From a bacterium (GTDB lineage: Bacteria > Thermosulfidibacterota > Thermosulfidibacteria > Thermosulfidibacterales > JALWSI01), in the NCBI GenBank assembly GCA_027080315.1, contig JALWSI010000073.1:1-7412 (forward strand): a stretch of DNA of 7,412 nucleotides, written 5' to 3'. The position numbers and the translations under genes were made by a program. Below, piece after piece: positions 6,317 to 7,412 of the stretch (the stretch's first letter is position 1; every line of letters starts with the position of its first letter). A model generated the notes under the pieces. That model searched no databases. It saw only the letters and a list, made by a program, of their open reading frames with translations, and was not told the DNA's origin.

Positions 6317-6850
6317 ATGAGAATAGCCATAACAGCAAGAAACACCGAGCTAACCCCGGCTCTGCGCGAGTATGTGGAAAAGAAGCTTGAGCGCATAGAG
6401 AAGTACCTTAGCGAACCCATAGACGTCAAAGTGGTTCTCATGGTTGAGAAGTTTCGCCAGCGGGCGGAGTTCAACGTGTCGGCCCCAGGGGTGAACCTGA
6501 ACGCAGAAGAGGAGTCTCAGGACCTCTACGCCTCTGTTGACGTTGCCATTGACAAGCTTGAGGAGCAGGCCCGCAGGTACAAAGAGAAGGTTCAGCAGAA
6601 GGCCAGGGACGAGGAGCGGGCCTGGGTGAAGATGGAAGTGCTGGACTCAGAGGTGGAGGACGACTCTGGCCCCAAGATAATCCGCACCAAGCGCTTCGCA
6701 ATTAAGCCCATGAGCGTTGAAGAGGCAGCCATGCAGCTGGACATCTCTGACTCCACCTTTTTGGTGTTTCTCAATGCTGCCACAGAGAGGGTTAACGTGA
6801 TCTACAGACGCAAAGACGGAAACTTCGGCCTTATTGAGCCTGAGTTCTGA
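6317..6850 (+). CDS. hpf: Ribosome hibernation promoting factor, long form
   Basis: HPF binds the 30S decoding region in stationary or starved cells and blocks translation. The long form also dimerises 70S ribosomes into 100S particles without RMF. The 177-residue length and two domains show the long form. The N-terminal S30AE domain (about 1-97) includes ITARNTELTPALREYVEKKL at 5-24 and a basic helix LEEQARRYKEK at 81-91. An acidic linker follows at about 107-117. The C-terminal dimerisation domain at about 118-177 contains RTKRFAIKPMSVEEAAMQ and ends VIYRRKDGNFGLIEPEF. The gene follows rpoN by 8 nt, the common rpoN-hpf order. Arginine codons are mostly CGN (9 of 15), against 2 of 11 in kdsC, consistent with high expression or a different history. 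In gammaproteobacteria the short form is usual, so this is a non-enteric type. Confidence 0.96.
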   Translation: MRIAITARNTELTPALREYVEKKLERIEKYLSEPIDVKVVLMVEKFRQRAEFNVSAPGVNLNAEEESQDLYASVDVAIDKLEEQARRYKEKVQQKARDEERAWVKMEVLDSEVEDDSGPKIIRTKRFAIKPMSVEEAAMQLDISDSTFLVFLNAATERVNVIYRRKDGNFGLIEPEF

Positions 6851-6857
6851 GCGGTTA

Positions 6858-7412
6858 ATGAATAACGGGGAGGGCAGAGAAGAGAGACCCCCTACCCGAT
6901 GCGTGGTGGTGACGGGTCTATCGGGGGCAGGCAAAAGTGCAGCAATAAAGGCACTTGAAGACATAGGCTTCTACTGCATAGACAACCTGCCCTTGGCCTT
7001 GGTGCCACCATTCACAGATCTCTGCCTTCGTTCCGAAAAGCCCCTGACAAACGTGGCCTTAGGCATGGACATAAGGGGGGGAGGAGACCTGCACCGGTTT
7101 CCGGCAACGGTTCAAGAGATGGAGGCCAAAGGGATCAAGGTTGAGGTGCTCTTCTTAGACGCCCGAATCCCCGTGCTGGTGAGAAGGTTCACCGAGACCC
7201 GCAGGCTTCATCCCCTGAAGGGGGGGGACTTAGAGAGCGACCTGAAGCGTGAGGCAGAGATGCTGAAGGATATCCGCAGCCTCGCTCACTTCGTCCTTGA
7301 CACCTCAGACCTTACCATCCACCAGCTGAGAAGAACCGTCCAGTCCTTCTTTGGAGGAAATGAAGGCTTCTTCAACATCCTGCTTTGCTCCTTCGGCTAT
7401 AAGTACGGACTG
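6858..7412 (+). CDS. rapZ: RapZ-family RNase adaptor / P-loop nucleotide-binding protein (3' end outside window)
   Basis: RapZ (YvcJ family) is an ATP/GTP-binding protein. In E. coli it delivers the sRNA GlmZ to RNase E and so controls glucosamine-6-phosphate synthesis. Only the first 185 residues are in the window; the family is usually about 285 long, so roughly 100 C-terminal residues with the RNA-binding part are missing. Visible signatures are the P-loop GLSGAGKS at 20-27, GFYCIDNLP at 37-45, LGMDIR near 68-73, Walker-B-like VLFLDA at 97-102, RRFTETRRLHPL at 109-120 and SFGYKYG at 178-184. ATG 6858, 7 nt after the hpf stop, gives a polar 15-residue extension before the first strand. GTG 6903, 6906 or 6909 are alternatives but lack a clear ribosome site. 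The frame is intact through two poly-G tracts (G7 at 7075, G8 at 7220). The RNA target cannot be inferred from this part. Confidence 0.94.
   Translation, partial: MNNGEGREERPPTRCVVVTGLSGAGKSAAIKALEDIGFYCIDNLPLALVPPFTDLCLRSEKPLTNVALGMDIRGGGDLHRFPATVQEMEAKGIKVEVLFLDARIPVLVRRFTETRRLHPLKGGDLESDLKREAEMLKDIRSLAHFVLDTSDLTIHQLRRTVQSFFGGNEGFFNILLCSFGYKYGL

Noticed and set aside
1-7412. CRISPR array, tRNA/rRNA gene, insertion sequence or defence system
   Set aside because: No regularly spaced repeats, tRNA cloverleaf, transposase or terminal inverted repeats were seen; nearly every base lies in a recognised coding sequence.

Overview
The window is one strand of tightly packed genes, all reading left to right, with no gene-free stretch longer than about 30 bases. 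It holds a 5'-truncated pgpH-type 7TM/HD phosphodiesterase, ybeY, a DUF123 GIY-YIG protein, kdsC, lptC, lptA, lptB, rpoN, a long-form hpf, and a 3'-truncated rapZ. Gaps are 2 to 31 nt. Three junctions overlap: 31 nt between ybeY and the DUF123 gene, and GTGA 4-nt overlaps at kdsC/lptC and lptB/rpoN. No strong intrinsic terminator was seen, so most or all of the window could be one transcript.

Left part (1-2539): housekeeping RNA and nucleotide-signalling genes. PgpH-type proteins degrade cyclic di-AMP at the membrane, and YbeY is a metal-dependent endoribonuclease of rRNA maturation. A small Uri-superfamily (DUF123) nuclease-like gene is wedged between these and the LPS block. Middle part (2571-4995): lipopolysaccharide genes. 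KdsC makes free Kdo for the inner core, LptB is the ATPase of the LPS extractor, LptC is its membrane-anchored periplasmic relay, and LptA is the periplasmic bridge. Right part (4992-7412): sigma-54, the hibernation factor HPF and the RNase-adaptor/P-loop protein RapZ, in the order known from many diderm bacteria (lptA-lptB-rpoN-hpf-...-rapZ).

The source is a diderm, LPS-making bacterium. Arginine is often AGA/AGG and isoleucine often ATA, GTG/TTG starts are common, and a DUF123 gene (a family frequent in archaea and thermophiles) is present. These features, with a long-form HPF and a c-di-AMP phosphodiesterase, suggest a thermophilic or anaerobic lineage near Thermodesulfobacteriota (former Deltaproteobacteria). 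That placement is an inference from style, not a match to a known genome.

I see no clearly new multi-gene system. The points most worth a second look are a YbeY with two hallmark active-site positions changed, the DUF123 gene in this operon, a possible leaderless promoter exactly at kdsC, and an LptA with a long charged/proline-rich linker.
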